Positions 10,453-21,679 of a DNA stretch of 64,000 nt are shown one piece after another. The translations under genes were made by a program, and so were the position numbers. Numbering within the stretch: position 1 is the first letter of the stretch; every line of letters starts with the position of its first letter. This DNA comes from Emydura subglobosa. Taxonomy: Eukaryota; Chordata; Testudines; Chelidae. Below the pieces are notes generated by a model. It saw only the letters and a list, made by a program, of their open reading frames with translations, was not told where the DNA came from and ran no database searches. The DNA lies in contig ML680053.1 of assembly GCA_007922225.1 (NCBI GenBank), positions 16,623,877-16,687,876 on the forward strand, given 5' to 3'.

Positions 10453-12289
10453 AACATGATTAATAATCAATGACCCTGAACTGAGTTTATCTGCAGTCCT
10501 GAGGGTTTGGATAACTTTCTCTCCATATAAACTTGTCTCTGCACACCTAGATTCTAGATCGGACTGAAACTGGAGGAGCCAAGTACTGCAAAATGGACTT
10601 TGTTCTCTTAATAGTTATATGTATGTCCTATAAGTAGAAATGCTGGAAATCTTGCCAAAAAGAAAAAATAAATAAAGGGGGAGAGGCTGTTTCCTTGTGT
10701 TTCCTAGCATTGTGCTGCAGCCTCCAGTCGTTCAAACCAGTTCCAGGTAAGCAGTTAAGCAATCGGATATGTCTCTGAAGCAAAACTCAACTTCAAGCCC
10801 TTCAGGCTTCACCCAACATTCATTTAAGGTGTATTATTAGCAGTAGAGAGATGCCAAAACCCAAACCCTAAATCCAGTCTCTGAGGAAGTTCTCATCCGG
10901 ATCCACATTTTGGAATTCACTCCTCTCCTTATAATGGGTGAGACTAAAAAGCTGACTATAAACACCACTGAACTTAGGGAGAAACTGAGGTATGAATCCA
11001 GAGCTGAACTTTGAGACTGGGGTGCATCTCTCACAGTCATAGGCTCACCTTATATCATAGGCTCTGGTTAGTCAGTCCTGGGTGGATAACAAATTACTTT
11101 GATCCACTTCAGTTTATCATTCTGATCTATTATAAAACTCTACCCCAATAAGGACTCCAATGTCAACTACTTCCAAACATGTCTACTCCTCCCCATCACC
11201 ATTCCCTTCAAGCTGCTCTCTTCAAAATAACTGCCAGCCCACTCACCAGGCCATCTCAAATCGTCCCTCAATAGAAGTCAGTGGGTCACTCTGGTTTTAT
11301 ACAGGATTAACTGAGACCAGATTTTGGCCCATTGTCCCTACTTAAAATTCTGCAGTTTCAACTGGAGAAGATTTTCTTCTCTCTTTATCTGTCTTTTTGT
11401 CCCTTTCTTCCATTTCTCCCTCCCTTGTGCTTTCTTGACTGAATCCTCAGAGGACTTATCTTCCACCATTCCTCAGAGCTCACACTCCATGTGCCACACG
11501 TACTGACTTCTTTGCTTTTCCAGTAGCTGACACTCTCCTACATTGATTTGGTTCATAAATATCTGAACAGCCTATGAAGTGTACGTGTGGTGTCCTGGAG
11601 GCCAAATATATCAACTTATTTAATTTGTTGGCCTGTCATCTTGATGTGAAAACATATGACAAATATTTAGTGGGCAGGATAAGAAGAGTAAGGCTTAAAG
11701 AGAGTCTCTGCAGACTGAAAGAAGGAGACATTGGATATGAAATGAAACCATATTCATGAAAAAAAAGTTTCATGTGTCCTATTAAAAACACAAAGTTCCT
11801 CCAGCAAAACTCAATATCACGGAGTTCCTTATCAGCAGATAGAAAACACATGTGCCTTCAGGAAGTCAAAAGAGCAAGACTTTTTTTGTATTAGCTGAAA
11901 CAGCAGCACTTCTGTGTGTTTACAAACCCCTAACACAGCCCACAATTGGCTCCAGTTCCTGAGACTGTTTAATGGAGTCAGGATGCAATCACTTAGCAAA
12001 TGGCCCTGGCTACATCCATTCAGAACCAGACCCAAAAGAAATATACAGACATTTTAGCAAAATCTGCCTTGGGTTCATTTAAAATCTATAGAAGCTTTAC
12101 GTAAATTCTTCAGTTCTTCATTTTCTTCTTTGTTACGTGTTGATAACATGTATTTTTGCTTAAAATAAAAAAAACTATTAATATGCAGATATACTGAGTC
12201 AAACTGCAACAACAACCACAAAGGAACGGTTTCCTTTACACAAAACGTAGACAGACTTAGCGGGCTCAGAGGATGGTTTGTGGATTACT
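10453..12289. other. no recognised gene
   Basis: Mostly AT-rich DNA. Open frames of 60-71 codons at 11160-11851 overlap in opposite directions and show no family motif. A faint relative of the AGATCCAAACCC MITE family may lie at 10857-10920. Nothing else can be supported. Confidence 0.45.
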
Positions 12290-12325
12290 GAGCTTTTTAC
12301 CTTTCATAGATGGAGGGGCAGCTGG

Positions 12326-12388
12326 GCCAGATTTGAATGAGTGGCATTTGTGCTCTGGCGTATGGGGTTGCAATGCCACTCAAATCTG
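12326..12388. repeat. inverted repeat / hairpin in hAT
   Basis: CCAGATTTGAATGAGTGGCATT is answered by AATGCCACTCAAATCTGG after a short loop; the arms pair fully apart from a 4-base gap. It lies inside the hAT element and would fold as a stable stem in DNA or RNA. Confidence 0.85.
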
Positions 12389-12402
12389 GCTCCAAGTAGA
12401 AG

Positions 12403-12410
12403 GCGACCTA
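12403..12410. repeat. left target-site duplication of 124-bp MITE
   Basis: GCGACCTA; the same eight bases follow the element at 12535-12542. In the uninterrupted relative near 17370 the corresponding place reads GAGTCGC only once. Confidence 0.92.
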
Positions 12411-12534
12411 TAGGGTGACCAGATAACAAGTGTGAAAAATCAGGACAGGAGGCGAGGGGTAATAGGCACCTCTATCAGAAAAAGTCCCAAATATTGGGAC
12501 CATACCTATAAAATCAGGACATCTGGTCACCCTA
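12411..12534. mobile_element. 124-bp MITE with perfect TSD
   Basis: Terminal inverted repeats TAGGGTGACCAGA at 12411-12423 and TCTGGTCACCCTA at 12522-12534 are exact complements. It is flanked by an exact 8-bp duplication, GCGACCTA, at 12403-12410 and 12535-12542, which points to hAT-type integration. The interior is AATCAGGACA and related words, also inverted near both ends. I recognise it as a widespread reptilian MITE. It sits inside the hAT element at 12290-12656 and is therefore younger. Confidence 0.95.
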
Positions 12535-12542
12535 GCGACCTA
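12535..12542. repeat. right target-site duplication of 124-bp MITE
   Basis: GCGACCTA, identical to 12403-12410. Confidence 0.92.
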
Positions 12543-13014
12543 TGACTCTGCCTTTCAAACATGAAGCCTCACACTGATTTGCTTCCCAGTACCAAACAAG
12601 GCCAAATCTCTCAATTACTAAGGTGGGGTGTGATTCAGAAAAGGTGGAGAACCCTGCTCTGAATCAGGGCTGAGGCAGATTGCCGAAGCGATGTAGGGAA
12701 GCTTACCCTTCCACTGTCCATGCTGTTCTTGTTTTGTGTATACAGGACTTAAATTCCAAGACTGTCATTCCTGCACTGTTCATGAGCATTAAGTTCAGAT
12801 ATAGCATACTAAAAAAAGGTGTCAGAATCCCAGGATAAATATCAAGCAAACAGCAGAACAATCAATGAAGAAAACAGGAGCAGAAGGCAGGGCAATGCAT
12901 AGGAATCTTGGGCCCTGTCTTTTTAATAAATCCCTTTCAAAAAAGACAGTGTTGTCTTCTCTAGGATCTAGATAACTATTGTAGGTACTTAGATGACCCT
13001 ACTGCTATAGTGAG

Positions 13015-13430
13015 GTGTCACTAATCTTTAATGTATTTATCTTCACAATATCCCTGCATGGTAGGAAAGAACTGAGGTCCCAGGAGACTCTGGGCTTGTC
13101 TATACAACAGCACAGCTACAGCACTGGCAGCTATAGCATATACCCTTGCTACAGCGTTGGAAAGGGGTTTTCCATCATTGTCATTAATCCATCCCCTCAA
13201 GAGGTGGTACATAGGTCGGCAGAAGAATTCTTCCATTGACCTAGTGGCATCTTTACTAGGGTTTAAGCCAGCTGAGCGACATCTCTCAAGGGCGTGAATT
13301 TTTCATACTGCTGAGCAACAGAGCTAGATTGACCTAAGTTTTAGATGTAGACCTGGCCTGAGTGATTTGCCCAGGATCACACAGAGAGTCTGGGGAAGAG
13401 GGAGAGTCCTCACTGCTGGACCATCCTTCC
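13015..13430 (+). repeat. ancient L2/MIR-like repeat, split by a MITE
   Basis: Left of the MITE the DNA reads TTATCTTCACAATATCCC and AACTGAGGTCCCAGGAG; right of it, GTGATTTGCCCAGGATCACACAGAG. Joined, this is the common order of L2/MIR 3' regions (..ACTGAGGC..AGTGACTTGCCCAAGGTCACACAG..). The Harbinger-type MITE at 13092-13358 lies between the two halves. Confidence 0.65.
13092..13358. mobile_element. Harbinger-type MITE (GTCTACAC termini)
   Basis: Left end GGGCTTGTCTATAC and right end GATGTAGACCTGGCC are inverted repeats of the family whose consensus is about GGCCTTGTCTACAC. The interior shares GCGTGAATTTTTCA and ATTGACCTAAG with the inverse of the copy at 23390-23612. I place it with PIF-Harbinger because the coding element at 31378 has the same terminus. 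A 3-bp target duplication is not evident here. Confidence 0.7.
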
Positions 13431-13431
13431 A

Positions 13432-14785
13432 TAAGCTTTTCTGCAGCACAGCCCTGGCCTATCCAGGAGAGATCACTTAGCAACAACAAAACAGTCAAAC
13501 TGGCAGAGAGAAGAACAACATTAGCATGGCAACAGCTCTTGCTTTTGGGAGTATGCCTGTCTTTCGAAAGACCCTTGCACCATGCAGCCTGATTGAGGTA
13601 CACAGTCAAAAGACAAGTATTGCTGGGACAAATATACGTAGTAAAGAAGCCTTGGCCATATACTCTTGACCTATGGTACATTTTTGGCTGGCATGTGCTC
13701 TGTTGCATGTACACAGTAGGTGGTATGATAACCCCCCACACACCACAGCAGGATTCCTAAGGACCAACAGCCTGAGTAGCACCGATTCTCACTTGTATAT
13801 GTACCATTTTACAGTATGTCTTTATCAGGTCCATGTCAACGGCCATTGTGTGTATTCATAGCCAACTGGCAGACTGCATACGCAGATTAGGCAGCCACCA
13901 AGTATGCTTTCATGCTTGGGAAACAGCAGCCACACTTTCTTGGCATGACACCCTGAAACATCTATGCTAGCCAAATAGCCAGATTTTAAAGACAAATAAA
14001 AATAGAACAAATGTATCAGAGACAAAGATCTGGAATAAGCAGCAAGTAACACTGCAGAGACTGTTGAGACACTAACCAGTTAATCAACATAAGTAGATTT
14101 TTTAAAAAGGAATGTTTCCTTCATAGTGTCAGTGGAGTAAATAGTTCCTTTGTCCCTGGGGTATTACTGGTATAATCCCTTCGAATGAACACTGTTTCAA
14201 ATCTGCTTGTTTTCTCATGTTCCCACATTTCCTGCTGCTGCTCTCAGCATTGTAGTCTTAACAGAGCTGCCATCAACTCTGCTTGGAAAGGGATACGTCC
14301 TCCTGAACTATGTTTGTTTTCATGTTTAAACTCAGTCACCTAGAGACCTGTCATCTGCAAAAATCTTCAATGCCACCGGCCGGCTCCACTTCCGTATCGC
14401 AGAGCTGTACTATGCAATCTCTGAATCGGCTGGATAAGGGGATACAAAGGCAAGATTTTAACTCTTGTGATGAGCAAACAACATGGAAGCAAGATAAAGG
14501 CCAGCTGTACCTATTTTCCTTCTCTCCTTTGCTTCAAATGGGTGGGTGAGTGGGTGGATGCGATGGGGTTAGTCCCACAGATTGATTTCCTTCACAGAGT
14601 CATTGTTCAGAAATGGATTTCCTTCCCACACTAGAAGAAATCCTATTAGTGATGAATCTGGTGATTTGGCATCCTCTCTCTCTCCTTTTTTATATCAGGC
14701 CTGTCACCATGGAATTGAAGGTCAAACAGCAAGTTTATGGCACCTGTTAGGTTTAAACACTGGATGTTAGCAAAACCCCTTAATA
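13432..14785. other. no recognised gene
   Basis: Open frames such as 13334-13741 on the minus strand (135 codons) run into the repeats on the left and have no known domain. I see no further repeat that I can name. Confidence 0.45.
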
Positions 14786-14802
14786 ATTCATTGCTCTCTC
14801 AA

Positions 14803-15256
14803 GACCTAATTCTGCTCTCAGTTATGTTGGTGTAAATCTGGAATAGCATCACTGGGTCAAATCCCAAGGTTCTTTCTTAGTTTTTACTCAATCAATAGGA
14901 ATTTGAAGTCAAGAAAAAGCTTTGCCAGTGGCCTGGTCTACACACAAAGTTGCACTGATTTAATTAAAAGTGTGTTTTTAGTTTGATTTAGTTAAACTGG
15001 TCCAGACACTCTTAAATCCACTCATACGTGGCAAGTGAGCTGAATTCAGTCAGGAATACATTTAAGCCAAATGGAAAGAAGCCAACTTTAAATTGATTTG
15101 AGTGTGCATCAGTTTAACCAAACAGATTTAAAAACTCACCTTGAGTTAAACTAATGCAACTTTGTGTGTAGACAAAGACTGAGTAAAAACTGAGTCGAGA
15201 CCTCTGCATTTAATCCAATTCGTTTACACCAATGTAACTGAAAGCAGAATCTGTTC
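14803..15256. repeat. foldback repeat containing a MITE
   Basis: The outer arms are inverted: TCTGCTCTCAGTTATGTTGG with TGTAAATCTGG on the left, and TTTACACCAATGTAACTGAA with AGCAGAATCTG on the right (15210-15252). A second inner pair is CTTAGTTTTTACTCAATC (about 14876-14893) against GACTGAGTAAAAACTGAG (15177-15194). The MITE at 14930-15179 occupies most of the centre. Confidence 0.65.
14930..15179. mobile_element. 250-bp Harbinger-type MITE
   Basis: GGCCTGGTCTACACACAAAG plus TTGCA on the left, and TGCAACTTTGTGTGTAGACA plus AAG on the right, form a long terminal inverted repeat of about 24 bp with few mismatches. Inner TTTAA-rich words are also inverted. The GTCTACAC terminus is that of the Harbinger element at 31378. 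Confidence 0.75.
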
Positions 15257-15335
15257 CTCTGTCTTCAGGCTGGGGTATGATGGTAAATGCCTTTACTTTA
15301 AAAAACATACTTCCTAAGATACACAGATACCCTAA

Positions 15336-15521
15336 GGCCTTGTCCACACACAAAAGTCATCCCACTTTAATTATTTAATTAAACTGGGATAAGACACATT
15401 CATACCAGTGTAATTGTATCCACGCTAGAGGTTTGTACAAGTAGAACTATTCCAGTCGGTAATAAAGCCCATCCCTAGCTGACATAGTTATACAGGTACA
15501 ATAACTGTGTGTAGACCAGGG
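15336..15521. mobile_element. 186-bp Harbinger-type MITE
   Basis: Left end GGCCTTGTCCACACACAAAAG and right end CTGTGTGTAGACCAGGG are inverted repeats. It follows TAA at 15333-15335 and precedes TTA at 15522-15524, in line with the TWA target preference of PIF-Harbinger, although the two flanking triplets are not identical. Confidence 0.75.
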
Positions 15522-15524
15522 TTA

Positions 15525-17087
15525 ATTCTAATATATATAGCATCCACACTACTCACGCAGGCATAAACACTATGAACAATAAAGCATATTGACAAAAAAC
15601 CAGAGGTTGTGCCTGACTGGCCCAGGGGTGGGCACGGAGCAGATGGGGGCACAAGGAGTATTGCTGCTGTGCTATAGGAGGAAAAATTGCAGTTTCTATG
15701 CTCAGGGGAATGCAAGGGCTGCTCCCTGGGTATGCCCACTGGGGCACAAAACACCCCAATGGGGCAGGAAGGAGGCAGGGCAATGACCATGTGGAGGGGG
15801 ATTCTGCTGTACTCCTTTAGGCTGAAGACTTCCTGGATCTTCCCTCGGGCAAGTGTGGGTTCCCACGATTCCCCAAGCCAGGGCTTTGCTAAAGGGCACA
15901 ATTGAGTCCAAAGGAGATTAACAACATATTGAAACTCAAATATGGCTTCCTAAATGTGGCGGGTGACCTCTGAGCTCTAATTGGATACATGCATGCATTC
16001 CCCTGACATTGGAGAGACCCATTCCTTTGCCCAGTGTCTCATTAAAACTCCTTGCTACTGACAGTGCTACTCCCATAAGGTTTCTTTGATGGTGGTTTTA
16101 ATATAACTCCTAAATTATTTTATACACAAACATCTGGATGGAATAAAAAACATCCAGTAAATCTCACATGCACAAAAATGCTTTTGACCAAACTTTTGCA
16201 ATTTTTATTTTTTTACTACATTTCCAAAACCATAGGAAAAAATTCTCTCCGGTCTGTTTTACATTTAGTACATAGCTCTGAAAACAGGAGCATGTGTCAG
16301 ATTCACTTTTCTTAGAGACATGTATAAGGCCAGTTTGAAAGGGTTTGTTACCAAGAGCCAGGGAATTCCTGCCCACAATAGTAAATTCTAGCTCTACTCT
16401 ACATCCTGGATGTAGCAAATGCTCATATGCCAGATGCTCATATGAGTATGAGCTTGGAAGCCAGAGGAAAAGGCTCACGCTCCCTGCATGAGATGGCTTC
16501 CTCGCCTATTGTCAGCCTTAAATCTGGGGCTGGCCAGTTTATTACTCTCTGAATGACTGGACAGGCTCCTGTCTATTGGAGAACTTGTACGGTTCATAGA
16601 TCATTATTGAAGGAGTATGGCCATTGTAAGCCCTGCAGAAACCACAAAGCACCCTGATGTAAGAAAGAGTAGAAGCAGGGGAGGCGGTGTTGCTCACGTC
16701 TGGGATTGTCACCTACAGTATTGTAGGCAGAATAAGGGCATTCCTCCTCCAAATGCTACCCTCTTGCAACCTATGCTCCTCCCCCCAGGTTCTATGCAAG
16801 TTTCTAACAAACTTCCCCTCCCATTTGCAATCGACTAAGAAATCAATGGCCATTAATTACAACCACCAGTCACAATGTTAATCACGCTGTTTACTTGTGC
16901 TTTTCATTGCACACCACACACACACACACACACTACCACCTGTTCTGTTACTTTCATCTGGAAAGAAGAACAAGCACAATCTGATTTCTATGAACACAAG
17001 TACCCCAGACCTTCCTTAGGGAACCTCTGTTTGATTCTACTGCAGCTCTTTCAGGATATTTCCCAAGTCTGCCTTGAAATACTAAAT
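15525..17087. other. no recognised gene; CA microsatellite at 16912-16934
   Basis: Open frames at 15488-15911 overlap in four frames in a GC-richer patch and have no domain. A short (CA)n run lies at about 16912-16934. No repeat family identified otherwise. Confidence 0.45.
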
Positions 17088-17519
17088 CAGGGGTTCTTTG
17101 CATCACACCCCACCCTTGGCAATTTTTTTTTAACTTGGAGCCCCCCCCCACACACACTCCCCTCAATAGGGAGAATACTACCACCTAGCATTGCTAACAT
17201 GTTTGTTCAGGACATACCAGGCAAATTACTCAAAATGCAAGTCAAACAGTACTATAAAAACACCCCTTAAACTGGATTAGTGCTTCTGATATCTATCAGT
17301 GAGAGATTTGGTTTGGTACTGGAAAGCAGATTAATGCAAGGCTCCGTGTTTGAAAGGCAGAGTCGCAAGTTGTCTTCTAGTTGCAGCTAAAGTTGAATGA
17401 GTAGTGCTGTGACATGGTACTTGCCCCCCCACACACACTTTTACTACAGTTACTGAATTATTGATGTCTTGCCACACTCCCCTAGAAAGTTTGGCATGCC
17501 TCCTCATTGAGAACCTCTG
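17088..17519 (+). mobile_element. 432-bp non-autonomous hAT element
   Basis: It starts CAGGGGTTCTTTGCA and ends TTGAGAACCTCTG, imperfect inverted repeats of the hAT type. The flanking octamers TACTAAAT (17080-17087) and GCATAAAT (17520-17527) agree in their last five bases, a worn 8-bp duplication. Its middle (GAGAGATTTGG..TTTGAAAGGCAGAGTC) matches the element at 12290-12656 in reverse orientation. Confidence 0.75.
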
Positions 17520-17616
17520 GCATAAATTAACATATTACCAACCTCAAGCCTTCAAGAATCATGAGCCAGGCCTCTCAAAATCATGAGATTAGCTCAGAAA
17601 TCATGAAGGCTTTTTC

Positions 17617-17655
17617 TTTGTTTGTTTGTTTTTGTTTTGTTTTGTTTTGTTTAAG
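17617..17655 (+). repeat. TTTG/TTTTG microsatellite
   Basis: Runs of TTTG then TTTTG units. The open frame at 17561-17845 owes its Phe/Cys-rich start to this tract and is not a gene. Confidence 0.85.
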
Positions 17656-17845
17656 AATGTATTTGGGATTCATTTTGTTTGCTTTCCAGTTTCTGAGTCT
17701 TTGGATCACATTTTCAAGCTTTTCTCTGCAATCAAACTCTTTTTTTAAAAAAAAAAGCTGGGATTCTCACAGATTTCACATGACTCCAGGAACTGGGACT
17801 TTAAGAAAGCCATCAAATATCATGAGATGCATGATAAATTCTTGA

Positions 17846-18334
17846 GAATCGCCATCCCTGAGTTAGTCAATCAGAGTCTAAATTGAAGCTGACATGCTGA
17901 TTTGGCAACAAGCATTCTAATGTTAAAGTTACCTGAAAAACCATGGAGAAAGAAGATTAATGAAAACAGATGCATGGGGATTTATTGCACTGACATTGCA
18001 AAGAAATAACATTTTTAAAAGATTCCTTTTCTCTGAACACAGTTAGTGCTTTACAGAAACAGAACTGTTATTGCAGTGAATATGGTAACAAGTAGTGTGT
18101 GCTATCACATAATAATATACAAGATGCCCCTGGTGCATTGGCACTATGGTACAGAGAGAGACACCAGAACCTGAAATTGATTGCTGACATCAACCAGTGA
18201 GAAGTGTTCTAAAATCTTATGTCTAGATGGGCCTTTTTCTAGACAATTTGCAATTAGTGATTGGCTAACACTTAGATTTCAGATTCACATTAGACAAACT
18301 CCTAAAAGTTGGTCTACTTGTTGGGTGAAATCAG
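17846..18334. other. no recognised feature
   Basis: AT-rich, no open frame of note and no repeat that I can name. Confidence 0.45.
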
Positions 18335-18425
18335 CGGTGTCAAGTTGTTAGAGCCAGGAGATCAATGTTCTATTGCCATCTTTGCTGTTGATTCACTGAC
18401 TGACCTTGGGCAAGAAAATCCCACT
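18335..18425 (+). repeat. MIR-like SINE fragment
   Basis: The order TCAAGTTGTTAGAGCCAGG, GATTCACTGACTGACCTTGG and GCAAG matches the tRNA-derived head and core of MIR-like SINEs (..GACCTTGGGCAAGTC..). Confidence 0.5.
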
Positions 18426-18579
18426 CATTAGAAGCAGCTCCTGTGCTGAACAGAAAGAGTTGCTCCTCAGCTCGTGCCACCTCACTCCCTGTTGGAAGAA
18501 GGGTAGAACAGGGAGCAGGATAGTATTTCCCCAGCTCTTCTCTTTCCAAACAGGCACATTTACGAAACAATGTAACTCT

Positions 18580-19555
18580 CTATCATATTCTGGGGTGCAA
18601 TCTAAACTAGTAAGCGGTTGTGTCACCACCTTTCCTGCAACCTGGGATGTCTCACAATGCTTTGTTGCTGTAGCTCCCAACCTGGGTTGGTCACAAACAG
18701 GCAAATGGCATGTAGGTGACACCCTGAGTGTCTGTGTATAGCTGCAGCCTATCAGCAATACTCCAATAAACACCAACTTCCATTTGGTTACCACTTGCAG
18801 GGTGGCCCCAACACTCTCCCAGTCCCGGATTTTTCCCCCAAAAGTGTGTTCTACACTGTCCTGAACAGTTCAGCTGTTAGAGGTCCTTTGCCCCTGTAGT
18901 AGTTTGCTGCTTTAATTGGAGTTACCAAACACTTCAGTTTAAACACAATCCTGGATTAGTTTTGATTAAAGAATAAAACAAGTTTATTTGTCTACAAAGG
19001 GAGAGATTTAAAGTGAGTACAAGTACAAGGTATTAAAGTCAGAAATGGTTACAAGAGAAATAAAGATAAAACACTTCCTAATAGCTAAGATTTAACAAAA
19101 TAGACTTCAAGGTAAAATCCTTACCACATGTTCCCAGCAACTAAGCTGACCAAATTTGAAAGTCAGGATCTGCCTCCAAAGTCTAAAGCGCTGGTTCCTT
19201 TGTCTTCTTAGGTGAAAGAGAGAGACAGAAAGAGAGAGAATACCTGGGGCATTTTTGCCCCTCAGTTTTATAGTCTAGTCACCCTTTGAAGTGCATCCTG
19301 AGGGTTACCCCTAGTTAAAGTTCCTTCCCACTGTGAGGACAGAGACATGGAGTCTCATGGTGAAAGAGGTTCCATGTTCTTGTTTGTTAAAATGCAGATT
19401 GATCTGTTTCTCTCCATATTCCATTGCCAAAGAGCGGCCACTTGACTGGTGACTGCCTATCAATTTTGATGACACCTGACTGGAGGCATTAGCTTATCCT
19501 TTGTCTTTGAGGAACAAATTTACCCCTTCACCAGACTTGTCAGGTAAACACATTT
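18580..19555 (-). mobile_element. minus-strand LTR-like element
   Basis: Read on the minus strand, a TATA box CTATAAAA lies at 19273-19266 and a poly(A) signal AATAAA at 18988-18983, about 285 bp downstream. That order and spacing is the U3-R-U5 layout of a long terminal repeat. No gag or pol sequence adjoins it, so it would be a solo LTR. Both outer edges are estimates; no target duplication is visible. The class (ERV or Gypsy) is undetermined. Confidence 0.5.
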
Positions 19556-21675
19556 CAGTCATTATTTCAGCCAATGTCTACAACTTTATGCTACACACAT
19601 TTTGCCATGATATTATTGACCAGCAAGTTATTGGTTTTCAGATGATACCACACAAGGCATGTTTTGCACAGAGATTATCACAATGGTGTGCAGAGTGTGA
19701 ACACAGGGGACATTCAATCACATTTGCCTCAGATGAACTTTGCCTATTCCTCAGCTGCCCTGTGTGCTGCTTGTCCTCTGAGGGGGATGGGAGTGTGGCA
19801 AAACTGGACTGGTTTGAACAACGAACTGAGAGAAAATGTCAGTGACATGGTAATATCATACATTTTACTGTGTGCACAAAGGTATGTCACTTGATATTGT
19901 TACACTTTTAAAAGGGAAAAATTTCCACTAACTGGGGACATTTTGGTGTCCCAAGAAAATCATACAAGACAAAGGGCACTGCTCTGAAATTCAGGACATT
20001 CCCTCAAACTTCAGTCCCATTAGCAACTCTGTTAAAAAAAAATCTTTATGCATTACCTCAGACTGAATATAAAAATGTAGTGCCCTTGCTAATGGCACTT
20101 CCTGGAGCACGTTTTTCAGTTTACAAAGATACATCAGTGTTTCAGAATGGCAAATTAATTTACAATGAAAATGGGTAAACATTCTGAAACACTTCAATGC
20201 CATCTATCAACAGCCTAAGTGGCTGTGTTTACCTGAAGTATTTACCCATGTTTGCCTGCAGTATCTGCCAAGTAGAGGGAGCAGATGCTGCAGTTGATAT
20301 AAACATCTTTGAAGGCTGCCATCTTCTATGGCAGGCCAGTGCATTCCACTCATGTGCAATCAGGCAGCTTCCATTATTGATGACACTGTTGGAAGTGCCA
20401 GCTCGAAGACTGAAAACTATATTGCAAAATATAATTAGTTATTTTGCCCCACTCAGTAGAAACACAACAGAGTGTCCCTAATGCACAGTATCGTAAAACA
20501 TTTTGGAGGGAAAGTGCATTATAAGCTCAAGAGAGAAGGAAGGTTTAAAAGGCAAGATTTTAAAAAAAGTGTATTCAGTGGTTGAAAACTAGGGGATGGT
20601 GCATGAATGCCAGGTAGCTTGCTGGGAGAAGGACTCATCTGTACAATGCCAGCACAAATGAAGTTCCAAGGTGCTGTCATACTATAAAAAACAACAAGGT
20701 GTAGTGGGGGAGGAAGGTAAGTTTGGTGGTAGAGTTGATAGATGGAAGACTGTTATGAGATTAGATGTGAAAGATGGACTGTAAAAGGGCAATACTGAAT
20801 TCTGTTGAGAGGTGGCTAGGAAGGCAATGAAGGTCATGGAAGATGGTGAAGGACATGACCCCGTTTCCTAGAGCTAGAGTGTGACCTGCTGCAGTATTGT
20901 AGACTGCTAAAGTTTAGAGCAAGAAATTAGGAAGTCCCAAAATGAAGAAATGTTGTGCTTGATTACACGGTGGGATAAAGTACTCTACGGGATATGATTT
21001 CTCAAGGGCACTAACGTGTTGCCCATTAATTGGTGTGTGTAGACGCAGCTGAAGAGTGTTAACATAGCACTGTTTGGAACAGGACTATGTTAAAGCACAC
21101 TAGAGAACCTTTCCAAAGCGTCAGTAGGTCTGCACAGACCAATTAATGCACAACTGATTAGTGAGCTTTAGAAATCACACCCCCATACAGTGCTTCCCCC
21201 CACCGTGATGACAAGTCTTTCGTTAGTTAATGCAGGAAGACATTGCTACTCACCACTACTCATTTTGTAACTGATTTCTCTTTGGCTTTAGGATTAATTG
21301 GCAGCGAATAGTGTTAATAAAAGGTAATTTTTAAAATGCCCTGAAGGAATGTTGCACTTAAACCTGAATTTTAGTAACTAGAAAGAAAAAGGAAAGCAAA
21401 AGCAATTAACGTCATTAGGTCTTTTGTAGACATAATGATTTCCTGGGTTTGAAAGACATATAGTTCCAACAATTCCAGTCTCTGGGCCTCTGGAATCATG
21501 TCTTAATCCCTGAAGCCAAATCTGGAACACAACATAGCCGATGTCATGCCAATTCCCAGTTTATTAATAGTTTCTTTAGTTGCCTTGTGGTCTAAGTTTG
21601 TCTGTGTCGGCAGTCTTCTGTAGAAGTTTTGAATCCTGCTGCTCCTCAGCCCCTGCTTTATACCTTCTGTATACA
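19556..21675. other. no recognised gene
   Basis: About 2.1 kb without a known domain or named repeat. Open frames at 19501-20481 are short and unsupported. One perfect hairpin lies at 20137-20192. A loose relation to the GTGTAGACGC..TGCACAGACC wording of Harbinger-type MITEs at 20995-21180 is possible: GTGTGTAGACGC at 21031 and an inverted TCTGCACAGACC at 21127. Confidence 0.4.
20137..20192. repeat. perfect 13-bp hairpin
   Basis: GTGTTTCAGAATG at 20137-20149 is exactly complementary to CATTCTGAAACAC at 20180-20192, with a 30-base spacer. Confidence 0.85.
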
Positions 21676-21679
21676 AATA

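Larger units (their letters stand above)
12290..12656 (-). mobile_element. hAT element, interrupted by a MITE
   Basis: Read on the minus strand, it starts at about 12656 with CAGGGTTCTCCACC, a hAT-like terminus, and then runs through GAGAGATTTGG, TTTGGTACTGG and TTTGAAAGGCAGAGTC. The same words in the same order occur on the plus strand at 17088-17519, so the two are copies of one family. The 124-bp MITE at 12411-12534 splits it. The left boundary is uncertain (a weak CAGAGGATGG at 12266 may be the other terminus). Confidence 0.7.

Noticed and set aside
16912..17160. CA/C-rich runs as a structured element
   Set aside because: Ordinary microsatellite runs, partly inside the hAT element.
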